A stretch of DNA of 51,985 bases from positions 1 to 51,985 of the forward strand of contig CAZOJQ010000018.1 of NCBI GenBank assembly GCA_964580185.1, in the 5' to 3' direction. Made by a program: the position numbers and the translations under genes. The notes below the pieces were generated by a model that was given only the letters and a program-made list of their open reading frames with translations, ran no database searches and was not told the origin of the DNA. Below, in pieces: positions 9,471 through 17,455 of this stretch. Position 1 is the stretch's first letter, and the number at the start of each line of letters is the position of its first letter. Origin of the DNA: CAYWWY01 sp964580185. Lineage in GTDB: Bacteria; Thermotogota; Thermotogae; MWEM01.

Positions 9471-10112
9471 TTATTCAACAAACGCTTTACTGGCAATCGC
9501 AAACTCTTCCTGAGAAGGCTTATAGGACTTTTCCTTTTTTGTAAACAATGCCTCAAACTCCATCGTAGCTTGTTCGGTCATGCTGAAATATACCTCGCTA
9601 GGAACATATTTCCAGGTACCGTTTCCCAAAAACCCTTTATCAAGCGCAAGGACCAATAAACTGAATGGATATCTACCGTCTGAATCACACACATTTACAC
9701 TTTTTGAGCCGACAAACCCGTGTTTGCAATAATTATGCGGGTGACCATAAATGACAATGGCTTTGTGGTTCAAAGAAGCAGCGATTTCAACGGTATGCCG
9801 AATCAGTCTTGAACCAATCCCTTTTCGTTGAAACTCAGGGAGAACGCTGACTGGACCAAAGGTTATTGTGTCGATGCTCTGGCCCGTACCATTGACCAAA
9901 CGGGATTTTGCATACATGATATTTCCGACGATTTTCCCATTCGAAACTGCGACGAAATCGAGTTCGGGCAGAAAATCGGGATGACTTCGCATGATATGAA
10001 CTAGGTAGTGTTCGTCGCAACCGGGAACATGGAGATTCCAAAAAGCCTCTCTTGTCAGTTCTTCGACTTCTCGGTAGTCGGTTTCGCGTTCATTTCGAAT
10101 GAATACTTCCAT
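9471..10112 (-). CDS. GNAT family N-acetyltransferase
   Basis: About 213 aa from the ATG at 10112, selected because AAGGAG lies 6-7 nt upstream; upstream in-frame ATGs lack a site. The fold is clear: VFIRNERETDYREVEELTREAF at the start, FGPVSVLPEFQRKGIGSRL as the acetyl-CoA motif A (Q/RxxGxG/A), and a GFVGSKSVNVCDSDG region after it. It resembles the YhbS-like predicted acetyltransferases with a PEYQ.KGIG core. It lies between two EFR1 genes on the same strand (gap ~55 nt to the upstream one), so co-transcription with the radical SAM/EFR1 pair is likely. Substrate unknown. Confidence 0.92.
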   Translation of the reverse strand: MEVFIRNERETDYREVEELTREAFWNLHVPGCDEHYLVHIMRSHPDFLPELDFVAVSNGKIVGNIMYAKSRLVNGTGQSIDTITFGPVSVLPEFQRKGIGSRLIRHTVEIAASLNHKAIVIYGHPHNYCKHGFVGSKSVNVCDSDGRYPFSLLVLALDKGFLGNGTWKYVPSEVYFSMTEQATMEFEALFTKKEKSYKPSQEEFAIASKAFVE

Positions 10113-10167
10113 TTTTGTCTCCTTCATGTTTTCTCTCATGAAAAAACGGAATCCTCAGCAACAGAGA

Positions 10168-11010
10168 TCATGGATTTCCAACCAGTTCCTTTTGGTTGGA
10201 TATATCTGAATGAGATACACCCGGATAATGATAGCGGCCATCTTTTTTGGTATAATACTTCACCAAAATGGCCTGGGTCGGGCAAAAGTTAAAACAGGCA
10301 TAGCAGTAATAACAAATATGGTTTCTCCGCCAAACGGGCTTTTTATCTACAAGTTGGATTTTCCCAGACAAACAGACCCTTTCGCATGCCCCGCACCCCA
10401 CGCAATCACTGTCCACAAAGTACTTGATCTGGGCTTTGGATTTCCGGATATGATTCATTAGGAAGGATTGAATCAAACGGTTGATGAGTCCGCCTTTTTT
10501 CCGGTTTACCCCATAGTGAACCCGGCTCTGGACAGTTTTTGCGATCGAATCTAGTTTGTGCATAAGGTCTTCTTGACATTCAACCTGGTTCTTTTCTTGG
10601 ATTTGATTCGCCCAATCCTTCTGAACCATAAACTTTGGAGCAAGTCCTGTCGGTGAATTGATTATCATTTTCAAAGGATAATAAGCGCTTATGTGAATCC
10701 CTTTTCTTTCTACCAACTTTTGCGCTTGGTAATCGATCTTTCCGGGGTATCCAGCATGCGTGGTGATCACATAGAAATACCTGGTGTGAAGAAACTGGGC
10801 TTTCTCCAGGAAGGACAGCACGGGATGTGGGAGGGTCGCCATATACACTGGAAAGACGATCCCACTACATTCTTCACTGATCACAACTTCACCCTTAAGT
10901 TGGCGCAAGATGGGTACCACAGTTAGGTCAGGAATTCTCTTTTGCAGCTCTCTTGCCACATGAAGGGAGTTCCCAGTTCCCGAGAAGTAAAAGAGCGTCG
11001 ATCGACTCAT
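10168..11010 (-). CDS. EFR1-family flavodoxin-ferredoxin fusion protein (second copy)
   Basis: 280 aa, with the same architecture as the 8445 gene: FMN loop FYFSGTGNSLHVARELQ at residues ~7-23, then two 4Fe-4S motifs, CVGCGACERVC (~201-211) and CYYCYACFNFC (~231-241). The role is expected to be cytoplasmic electron transfer. It starts 20 nt after the stop of the radical SAM gene, in the same leftward operon, which makes it a natural candidate to reduce that enzyme's cluster (inference). The duplication within 1 kb, interrupted by a GNAT gene, suggests local gene duplication. Confidence 0.93.
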   Translation of the reverse strand: MSRSTLFYFSGTGNSLHVARELQKRIPDLTVVPILRQLKGEVVISEECSGIVFPVYMATLPHPVLSFLEKAQFLHTRYFYVITTHAGYPGKIDYQAQKLVERKGIHISAYYPLKMIINSPTGLAPKFMVQKDWANQIQEKNQVECQEDLMHKLDSIAKTVQSRVHYGVNRKKGGLINRLIQSFLMNHIRKSKAQIKYFVDSDCVGCGACERVCLSGKIQLVDKKPVWRRNHICYYCYACFNFCPTQAILVKYYTKKDGRYHYPGVSHSDISNQKELVGNP

Positions 11011-11030
11011 ATCGAGCTGTCCTTCCTCCC

Positions 11031-12203
11031 TTAATCAGCGCCCGTTCGATAAGCGCCGATTTGGTCTACCAATCGATCCAACTCCTCCTGATGAGCGAAT
11101 AGGGCGCAAGGTCCGTCGGTATTCTCCAGCAACGATTCATTCTCACGGATCGTAGTGAATAAAGGGCTTTGCAATGCCTGCTGGAAGGAAGCGGTTGTGA
11201 GATTGTGCGTTGCCAGGTTGGAAACAGGACATGGAGTCACATCCCCATATGGGGTGATATGAGCGAACCCTCTTCCCGCAGATACGCAACCCCCAAAGGC
11301 TTCTTCATCGCCGGGGGAATGGATGAAGAACATCGGTTTGGAAGCTCGATACTCCAACAGTTTCTTTCGGAATGCGATTCGTTCGTTCGGTTGAAGGATT
11401 TCTTGCTTTTGGATGCCCATCGATTGGGTTAACGGAGAAGAGACAGGGATGTATTCGATGAAAACGCCCATTTGAGCACCCATTTCGATGATCTGATCAA
11501 CAGAAGAGTCTTCCATCCAAAAGGACGCATTCGATCGGTTGATGGTTACCGAAATCCCGCAAGGGATCCCTCGTTTCTTAAGGAGACTGATCCCACTCGA
11601 GACTCTCTCGTACACTCCAACGCCTCTGCGATCGTCTGTTTGGAGTTTGTTTCCTTCGATACTCACCACGACGACGATGTTGGTTGACTTGGCAAGCCGA
11701 TCCAGCATGGGGGGTGTCAGTAAAGTCCCGTTAGTAAAAATGACAAAAAGCTGGTTGGGAAAAAGCTGACATAACTCGATCAATCTCGGGAAGAGCAAAG
11801 GCTCTCCACCCGCGATCAGGTAGGTATACACTCCCATCGCTGAGGTATCGGTCAAAATGCTTTTCCACTGGCCAAAATCCAAAGGCAAATGAGATTCATG
11901 GTCGGTAGAAGCAACTTTTGTTCCCACAACAGCCGCAAAACATCCAGCACAGTTCAAGTTGCATCGGGATGTGATGCTCAGGATGAGAATGGGCGGAACC
12001 ATGATTCCTTGATCGAGATGGTTCTGTCGAACCTGTTCACATCGATGAAACTGTTTGAGCATCGGCAAAGCGCGCCGAAGGTATCGGGGATGCTTCATTA
12101 ACCAAGGAATATAGACTTTAGCGATTTTGGGGTTCACCAAATCCATTGCTTTGCGTATCTCTTTAAAAACTGAAAGGTTTGTACGTTCAAGAATGTTTGC
12201 CAC
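11031..12203 (-). CDS. Radical SAM protein with C-terminal cysteine-rich region
   Basis: 390 aa. The radical SAM cluster motif is Cys81-x3-Cys85-x2-Cys88 (TSRCNLNCAGC). It is followed by the SAM-binding AGGEPLLFP and later barrel motifs (IFTNGTLL, VSIEG). The C-terminal part has GGCVSAGRGFAHITPYGDVTPCP, like a SPASM/twitch auxiliary-cluster region. The ~70-residue N-terminal extension (KVYIPWLMKHPRYLRR) is typical of radical SAM proteins of this subgroup. Translation starts at GTG 12203 with GGAGG 7 nt upstream. The gene heads an operon with an EFR1 ferredoxin and a GNAT enzyme. No obvious precursor peptide lies beside it, so the substrate is unknown. Confidence 0.93.
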   Translation of the reverse strand: MANILERTNLSVFKEIRKAMDLVNPKIAKVYIPWLMKHPRYLRRALPMLKQFHRCEQVRQNHLDQGIMVPPILILSITSRCNLNCAGCFAAVVGTKVASTDHESHLPLDFGQWKSILTDTSAMGVYTYLIAGGEPLLFPRLIELCQLFPNQLFVIFTNGTLLTPPMLDRLAKSTNIVVVVSIEGNKLQTDDRRGVGVYERVSSGISLLKKRGIPCGISVTINRSNASFWMEDSSVDQIIEMGAQMGVFIEYIPVSSPLTQSMGIQKQEILQPNERIAFRKKLLEYRASKPMFFIHSPGDEEAFGGCVSAGRGFAHITPYGDVTPCPVSNLATHNLTTASFQQALQSPLFTTIRENESLLENTDGPCALFAHQEELDRLVDQIGAYRTGAD

Positions 12204-12306
12204 GATCTTTCCTCCAGATCCATAATCTAAGCATTCGATTCCATTTTGGACAAGATTTGCTTTCTTGCACGGATACCATGTCCGGTTTTTGGAACCTCTT
12301 CCCGAT

Positions 12307-12312
12307 ATTATA
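12307..12312 (-). promoter_or_regulatory. Candidate -10 element upstream of the radical SAM operon
   Basis: On the minus strand TATAAT occurs in the context GGTGTATAATATC, about 105 nt upstream of the GTG start at 12203. No good -35 lies at 16-18 bp. The 208-nt gap between the oxidoreductase end and the radical SAM start otherwise shows nothing recognisable. Confidence 0.4.
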
Positions 12313-12411
12313 CACCAAAAAACCCAAAGTTATTCATTCAATAAGAAAAATGGATGGTCCTTCTGGATAAAGAATCCGGAACAATGGGTTTTTCTTTTAT
12401 CAAGGGTCAGA

Positions 12412-13407
12412 TCAAGGAGCGCCAATAGAAACTGCCACATTCCCTTTCTTATGACCCTGCTGGACATAGCGGTGGGCTTCGACGATCTCATTCAAAGAAT
12501 ACACACGGTCTATCACTGGGCGAATCGCTCCCTCGTCCGCTAAGGTTTTCAGCATAAAGAAATCCTCAGAACTGATTTTGCTGCTTTTCTTCGTGTTGCT
12601 CTTATCCCGCAAACGGATCCCCCGCGTCCAAGATGCCCATCGCATACGCATCATCAAGCCAGGGGTATCGACGGCATTCAGATAAATCCCGCCTTTTTTC
12701 AGAGCGCGTAAACAAGCAGAAAAAGGGGCTTTAGCAACTGCATCAAACACCACATCGTACAGGACCCCTTGTTGGGAAAAGTCATCCTTGAGATAGTCAA
12801 TTACATGATCTGCGCCTAAAGCACGCACCATCTCGGTGTTTACGCCACTACATACCGCAGTGACTACGGCGCCATAGTGTTTCGCGAGTTGGACGCTCGA
12901 GGTACCCACGCTTCCGGAAGCCCCATAGATCAGGATTTTCTGCCCTTTTTTCAGACCCGCCCTTCTGAGAAAATCAATTGCTGTAAGCCCGCCAAAGATA
13001 ATCGAGGCTGCTTCTTCGTAATTCATTTTTTCGGGTTTTAAGGCGATGCTTCCTGTCTCTTTGATACACAGATACTCTGCATATGCTCCAAACCGATCAA
13101 AATCCGTTGCGGCGAAAACTTGGTCTCCTGGTTTGAATCGGCATACTCCGCTGCCCACCGAATCAATCTCTCCAGATGATACAATACCCAACACTGCGTA
13201 TCGAGGTTTGGTAATTCCCAAAGCGAAGCGAGCGGGTATCCAGAAAGAAATAGGCACATCGAATCTCCGGATCCGAACATCGCCGGATGTGACCCCGGTG
13301 GCTTTGATCCTGATACGGACTTCGTTCGGTTTTGGCTTTGGTTTTGGGATCTCCTTCATCTCTAGTACTTCAGGAGGCCCATATCGAGTACACACAATCG
13401 CTTTCAT
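12412..13407 (-). CDS. MDR-superfamily NAD(P)-dependent oxidoreductase (quinone reductase-like)
   Basis: 331 aa from the ATG at 13407 (GAGG 5 nt upstream). It opens with MKAIVCTRYGPPEVLEMKEI and has a nucleotide-binding motif GASGSVGTSSVQLAKHYGA, both typical of medium-chain dehydrogenases/reductases of the zinc-independent quinone reductase or enone reductase type. The catalytic-zinc cysteine and structural-zinc cysteine quartet are not apparent. It probably reduces an enone, quinone or aldehyde with NAD(P)H. It is the third gene of a leftward unit after the PadR regulator and HAAS membrane protein (18-nt gap), so it may respond to the same signal. Confidence 0.92.
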   Translation of the reverse strand: MKAIVCTRYGPPEVLEMKEIPKPKPKPNEVRIRIKATGVTSGDVRIRRFDVPISFWIPARFALGITKPRYAVLGIVSSGEIDSVGSGVCRFKPGDQVFAATDFDRFGAYAEYLCIKETGSIALKPEKMNYEEAASIIFGGLTAIDFLRRAGLKKGQKILIYGASGSVGTSSVQLAKHYGAVVTAVCSGVNTEMVRALGADHVIDYLKDDFSQQGVLYDVVFDAVAKAPFSACLRALKKGGIYLNAVDTPGLMMRMRWASWTRGIRLRDKSNTKKSSKISSEDFFMLKTLADEGAIRPVIDRVYSLNEIVEAHRYVQQGHKKGNVAVSIGAP

Positions 13408-13424
13408 CTTTTCCTCATCCTTTG

Positions 13425-14354
13425 CTATTTCGCGCATATCCGTTTTTCTTTCGTTTCTGTAACGACCCAGTGGATCATGACACCAATGATCCCAATGATT
13501 TGAACCACAAATCCAAAGAGAATCAATCCACGAAAGATGTTCTGGATCAACCGTTCCAGATCGGTTTGAACGATCAGTTCGGTACTAAGGATATACTGAA
13601 GGATCGTAATCGAAAAAATCATTTTTAGGAATTCCAAAAACCCCTTCCGAAACCAAATTCGTGTGAAGTAAAAAACCACATCCAGGACATGGGACAGCGC
13701 AATTCCAAGATACAAGCCAGAAAACAGGGTCGAAGGAGGAACGAATGCCATCTCTCGGGCCTCGAACAGGCTTCTCAACCAATCTTCAAAACCCTGTGGT
13801 TGGAGCGCTATATAAAGGATTACACCACAAAAAGCAACCTGCAAAACCAGAAGAATCGGATGGAATTTCCTCTCCCCGAAGGGGATATAGGCTCTGCTTG
13901 GCAATGGAATGAACTTTGCTTTCTTGAAGTGGCTCATTAAAGACAATCCCAATGCCACCAGCCCAAAATCGAAGACAAAGATCCAAGGTATGGCCGCGAG
14001 GAACTGCCACCATGTTGGATGGTAGAAGAAAGGATAGCCACTGGTACCCAATGCGACAGACAAGCCGGTGAGACCGACATGTATGGCAAAAAGCACGCCA
14101 GTATAGAAGACCATCACCCGTTTCATATAGGCGGGAATAACTGGTTCGGCAGTGGAATAGGCTTTGGCCACATCGATAGCGCTCCCGAAATCTTTTAACA
14201 CCTTCTGAACCGCTTCTTCTGTGCATCCCCCATGTTGACCGCTGCATTTCTCGAGAATATGGCTGCGAATCTCGTCCAGAATGTCTTGAACATCCTCTTC
14301 GGTCACCAAATACTCCCGTACTTCCGCAAGATATGCTTCCAGCGCTTTATTCAT
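13425..14354 (-). CDS. HAAS-domain membrane protein
   Basis: 309 aa. The first ~75 residues form a HAAS/permease-prefix domain (MNKALEAYLAEVREYL, then VQDILDEIRSHILEKC and a helical VQKVLKDFGSA stretch). About five or six hydrophobic segments follow from residue ~80. Such proteins are typically encoded next to PadR-like regulators in Bacillota. Here the start overlaps the end of the PadR gene by 8 nt, so the two are translationally coupled. The protein is probably a membrane component controlled by the PadR regulator. The precise role of this group (stress response, envelope) is not established from sequence. Confidence 0.85.
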   Translation of the reverse strand: MNKALEAYLAEVREYLVTEEDVQDILDEIRSHILEKCSGQHGGCTEEAVQKVLKDFGSAIDVAKAYSTAEPVIPAYMKRVMVFYTGVLFAIHVGLTGLSVALGTSGYPFFYHPTWWQFLAAIPWIFVFDFGLVALGLSLMSHFKKAKFIPLPSRAYIPFGERKFHPILLVLQVAFCGVILYIALQPQGFEDWLRSLFEAREMAFVPPSTLFSGLYLGIALSHVLDVVFYFTRIWFRKGFLEFLKMIFSITILQYILSTELIVQTDLERLIQNIFRGLILFGFVVQIIGIIGVMIHWVVTETKEKRICAK

Positions 14355-14679
14355 GGTCGATCTCCTCCTTCAATCCGCTGAGAATTTCATTCTGTTGTTT
14401 CCACACTTCATACTGCTGTTTTCTCAAAGCTCGCCCTTCCATAGAGATTTCGTAATACTTCCGGGGTTTGTTGTCCACAACCTCCCATTTGCTGGAAAGA
14501 TATCCCTTTTCCGCAAGCCGACGCAACAATGGATAGAGCGAGTTTTCTTCGACAGAGTACCCCAATCCGGTTACTCGTTGAAGGATTCCGTATCCGTACG
14601 TGGCCTTTTCCAGTAAAAAAAGAATGAGGAGTTGGAGAAATCCGCGGTTCATTTCGGTATCGATTGTGTCTCGGCCCAT
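14347..14679 (-). CDS. PadR-family transcriptional regulator
   Basis: 110 aa from the ATG at 14679 (AGGAGGT about 7 nt upstream); a GTG three codons earlier overlaps the ribosome site. The winged helix is typical: GFLQLLILFLLEKATYGYG, then ENSLYPLLRRLAEKGYLSS and PRKYYEISMEGRALRK, ending in a short helical tail as in the small PadR subfamily. These proteins repress their own operon and release DNA on binding a ligand. A consensus promoter with overlapping ATAC/GTAT half-sites directly precedes it. Operon: regulator, HAAS membrane protein, oxidoreductase. Confidence 0.95.
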   Translation of the reverse strand: MGRDTIDTEMNRGFLQLLILFLLEKATYGYGILQRVTGLGYSVEENSLYPLLRRLAEKGYLSSKWEVVDNKPRKYYEISMEGRALRKQQYEVWKQQNEILSGLKEEIDHE

Positions 14680-14708
14680 ACCGTGCACCTCCTGTTACAA
14701 TGTGATAT

Positions 14709-14737
14709 ATTATACCATACGATACACAGTATGTCAA
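14709..14737 (-). promoter_or_regulatory. Consensus sigma-70 promoter of the padR operon
   Basis: On the minus strand TTGACA (14732-14737) and TATAAT (14709-14714) are separated by exactly 17 bp, and TGG adds an extended -10. The spacer contains ATAC/GTAT half-sites (for example ATACTGTGTAT), which could be a PadR operator placed to block this very strong promoter. The operator role is inferred. Confidence 0.85.
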
Positions 14738-14833
14738 TAGAGTCCTCCCAATACTCTGATTTCCGCCTTGGAAAAGTGATTGAAGCGATCAATAATGAAT
14801 CAAAGTACGAGCAAATCTGTTGGGTTCTGTTTG

Positions 14834-14842
14834 TGCTATAAT
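14834..14842 (+). promoter_or_regulatory. Extended -10 promoter of the purine permease gene
   Basis: TGCTATAAT lies 48 nt before the permease start. The -35 region is poor, so this would be an extended -10 promoter. The leader is too short to hold a purine riboswitch aptamer. Confidence 0.6.
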
Positions 14843-14889
14843 ATCGGAGAAATTGCTGGAATCGCTGTAGATGGGGAGGTAGAAGCGCT

Positions 14890-16230
14890 ATGGTTCGCGC
14901 GATTGATCAATTTTTCGGGATCTCAAAAGCGGGCAGCTCCTTTAGAAAAGAAATCATTGGAGGAATCGTTACTTTTCTGACGATTTCCTATATCGTTGTG
15001 GTCAATCCAAGCATTCTGATCAATGTCATACCTGGAGCATCCGAAAACCCGGAACTGTACAACCAGTTTTTTGGGGCTTTCATGGTGGCAACCATCCTCA
15101 GTACGGTAATCGGAACACTCCTCATGGCTTTCTGGGCCAAGTATCCGTTCGCCCTTGCTCCAGGAATGGGATTGAACGCCTATTTTGCCTATACAGTGTG
15201 CATCGGAATGGGTATTGATTGGAGAATCGCGCTGACGGCCATCTTTTTTGAAGGAATCATTTTCATCGCGATCACCCTTGGAGGGCTGCGCACATTGATT
15301 ACTCGTGGAATTCCAAAATCCCTGAAAATGGGAATTGGAGTTGGAATCGGTTTGTTTATCGCGTTGATCGGTCTTGAAAACGCCGGAGTGATTGTACAAA
15401 ATCCCTCATCACTAGTAGAATTGGGTTCCGTTTATAACCTTGATGTACTAATCACAGCTTTCGGAATCTTATTGATTTCGATCCTCTATGTTCGAAAAGT
15501 GCCCGGATCGGTTTTGTTCGGTATTCTGGGGTCCTCTGCATTATCTTGGCTGACCGGACACACGCCCTTTCGGGGTTTTGTAGGCCGAGTTCCGAGTATC
15601 GAACCGGTTTTCGGGAAGATGGTGTTTGAATCGGATGTGATTTTTACTTTTGGCTTCATCACTGTCATGCTAACCTTTTTCTTTTTGGATTTGTTTGATA
15701 CGGCAGGAACGCTGATTGGTCTTTCCAACACATCAGGTTTTGCCAATTCCGATGGAAACCTGGACAGAGACAAAGAAGCCTTTATGTGCGATGCAATCGC
15801 GACAACAGCGGGCGCGGTTTTCGGAACCTCCACTACCACGGCATATATTGAAAGCGCTGCAGGTATTGCCGAAGGAGCACGAACAGGCTTTGCTTCCGTT
15901 ATTACATCCATAGCGATGCTTGCTATGCTCTTTTTCTCTCCGCTTGCTGCGTCCATCCCTGGGGCGGCTACTGCTCCGGCTTTGATCTTCGTTGGATTTC
16001 TCATGACCCGGTCCACAACGAAAATCGATTGGCAGGATGCTACAGAGTCTATCCCAGCGTTTCTCACCCTTTTAATGATTCCTTTGACCTATTCCATTTC
16101 GCACGGAATCGCTGTGGGATTCATCGCGTATCCCATCATCAAGTTGTTCACGGGAAGGCTTCGGGATACGAACATTCTGACCTGGATCCTAGCGGGGATG
16201 TTTGTCTTCTATCTTGCGATCGGTCAATGA
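14890..16230 (+). CDS. NCS2-family (AzgA/PbuG-like) purine permease
   Basis: 446 aa, strongly hydrophobic with about 12-13 membrane segments. AzgA/PbuG signature regions are present: ITFL..YI near the start, FALAPGMGLNAYFAYTVC at residues ~90-108, and TTTAYIESAAGIAEGARTG near residue 315-333. Members import adenine, hypoxanthine or guanine with protons, and which purine is transported here cannot be told. The ATG is preceded by GGGGAGGT at 8 nt spacing and by an extended -10. The gene is monocistronic and converges on the SUMF1-fold gene 61 bp downstream. Confidence 0.95.
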   Translation: MVRAIDQFFGISKAGSSFRKEIIGGIVTFLTISYIVVVNPSILINVIPGASENPELYNQFFGAFMVATILSTVIGTLLMAFWAKYPFALAPGMGLNAYFAYTVCIGMGIDWRIALTAIFFEGIIFIAITLGGLRTLITRGIPKSLKMGIGVGIGLFIALIGLENAGVIVQNPSSLVELGSVYNLDVLITAFGILLISILYVRKVPGSVLFGILGSSALSWLTGHTPFRGFVGRVPSIEPVFGKMVFESDVIFTFGFITVMLTFFFLDLFDTAGTLIGLSNTSGFANSDGNLDRDKEAFMCDAIATTAGAVFGTSTTTAYIESAAGIAEGARTGFASVITSIAMLAMLFFSPLAASIPGAATAPALIFVGFLMTRSTTKIDWQDATESIPAFLTLLMIPLTYSISHGIAVGFIAYPIIKLFTGRLRDTNILTWILAGMFVFYLAIGQ

Positions 16231-16291
16231 CCGTCTCTATTCCGTACCGCAAGGCAAGCGACGAATTCCTTACGGGACGCTTCTGTTCCAT

Positions 16292-17149
16292 TTAGTGCAC
16301 AAGGTTTGTTCTCGAAATACGAAACCCACGCTGATTGTAGATTCGACCGGGAGACGAGTTGAATCTTTCGTGGATAGGGCTGCTAAACTGAGCATTGGAA
16401 CTGAAGGAACCGCCCCTATGGACACGGGCAAACCCTGTTGAGGGACCTATTGGGTTGGTCTTGTCCCCAAGAGAATAGTAGTCGTAATCATACCAATCAT
16501 GACACCACTCCAGTACATTACCAGTCATGTCATAGACCCCTAATTCATTGGGTTCCTTCCCCCCAACGGGGTGCGGTTTTCTTCCCGTACCGTCTGTATC
16601 GGAATTGTCCCGATACCAAGCGACAGTATCGATCCCATCACTTCCAGCATACCTGAAGTCCGACTCGCTCTTATGGCCGCCTCCTGCAGCGTACTCCCAT
16701 TCTGCCTCTGTCAATAATCGGTACCCTTCAACTACTGTGATGTCTGAGGTGACCGCCCCATTTCTTCCTAATAGGGTTCCTTCTTCGTCATATGCCGGTT
16801 GCAATCCTTCCTTTTCGCTCAACCAATTGCAGAAAGCGATTGCGTCCCACCAGCTTACGTTAAATACAGGCAAAGATCCTCTACCCCAACCCTCGTCGTC
16901 GGGTTTGTCTCGATCTGTTGCTTGGCAAAACGCGTCATACTGATTAAAAGTTACTTCATACACACCAATCCAGAAATCATAGGTCAAGTGAACAGAATGA
17001 ACTGGCCTGGTACTGCCCGACAAGTCACCAACAGGGTCTCCCATTTTGAAGCTTCCTGCTTGTACCAAAACCATTTCGGGTGTAGCAAACCCAGTTGCCA
17101 TCAAAAGAAAAAGCATACCTACTACAGTTGTCAATACCCACGGTCGCAC
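16292..17149 (-). CDS. Secreted SUMF1/FGE-fold protein lacking the catalytic cysteines
   Basis: 285 aa. A GTG start with AAAGGAGG at 8-nt spacing leads into a signal peptide (residues ~1-22). The rest is a formylglycine-generating-enzyme-like domain: MVLVQAGSFKMGD, WIGVYEVTFNQYDAFC, VSWWDAIAFCNWLSE, RLLTEAEWEYAAGGG, MTGNVLEWCHDWY, HRGGSFSSNAQFSS and RGFRISR. In true FGE the RGGS segment is followed by the catalytic cysteines. Here it reads GGSFSSN, so sulfatase activation is unlikely, and a structural or ligand-binding role outside the membrane is more probable. A pseudogene paralogue lies at 50194-51054. Confidence 0.92.
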   Translation of the reverse strand: MRPWVLTTVVGMLFLLMATGFATPEMVLVQAGSFKMGDPVGDLSGSTRPVHSVHLTYDFWIGVYEVTFNQYDAFCQATDRDKPDDEGWGRGSLPVFNVSWWDAIAFCNWLSEKEGLQPAYDEEGTLLGRNGAVTSDITVVEGYRLLTEAEWEYAAGGGHKSESDFRYAGSDGIDTVAWYRDNSDTDGTGRKPHPVGGKEPNELGVYDMTGNVLEWCHDWYDYDYYSLGDKTNPIGPSTGFARVHRGGSFSSNAQFSSPIHERFNSSPGRIYNQRGFRISRTNLVH

Positions 17150-17225
17150 CGCTTACACCTCCTTTGGGTTTTTGGTAGATCAGGGTTGGTTATAAGTCTT
17201 TATCACTGGTAAATCCAAGATGACT

Positions 17226-17270
17226 CCATTATAGCATAGTTTTCTCCTTTCATTTTTTATGCTATAATGG
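17226..17270. promoter_or_regulatory. Mirror-image divergent promoters
   Basis: A perfect 13-bp inverted repeat (CCATTATAGCATA at 17226-17238, TATGCTATAATGG at 17258-17270) places an extended -10 (TGCTATAAT) on each strand. The left one reads toward the SUMF1-fold gene (start 17149) and the right one toward the alpha/beta hydrolase gene. Neither has a good -35. The 185 nt between the right element and the hydrolase contain a small GGCAAA/TTTGCC hairpin (17334-17349) and nothing else I recognise. Confidence 0.65.
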
Positions 17271-17455
17271 CGAGAACAGTTCACCAATATGCCAATGCCT
17301 CAGATTCATCTAACGATCCCAATACTGTATATGGGCAAAGATATTTGCCTTTGTAAGCTGCTGAAAAGAAATGAACAGCCTATGAACCGACCCATAACGT
17401 CTGGAATGCGAGCCTTTGGAATCACACCGATCCGATTCGGGAAAGGATGAGGAAG

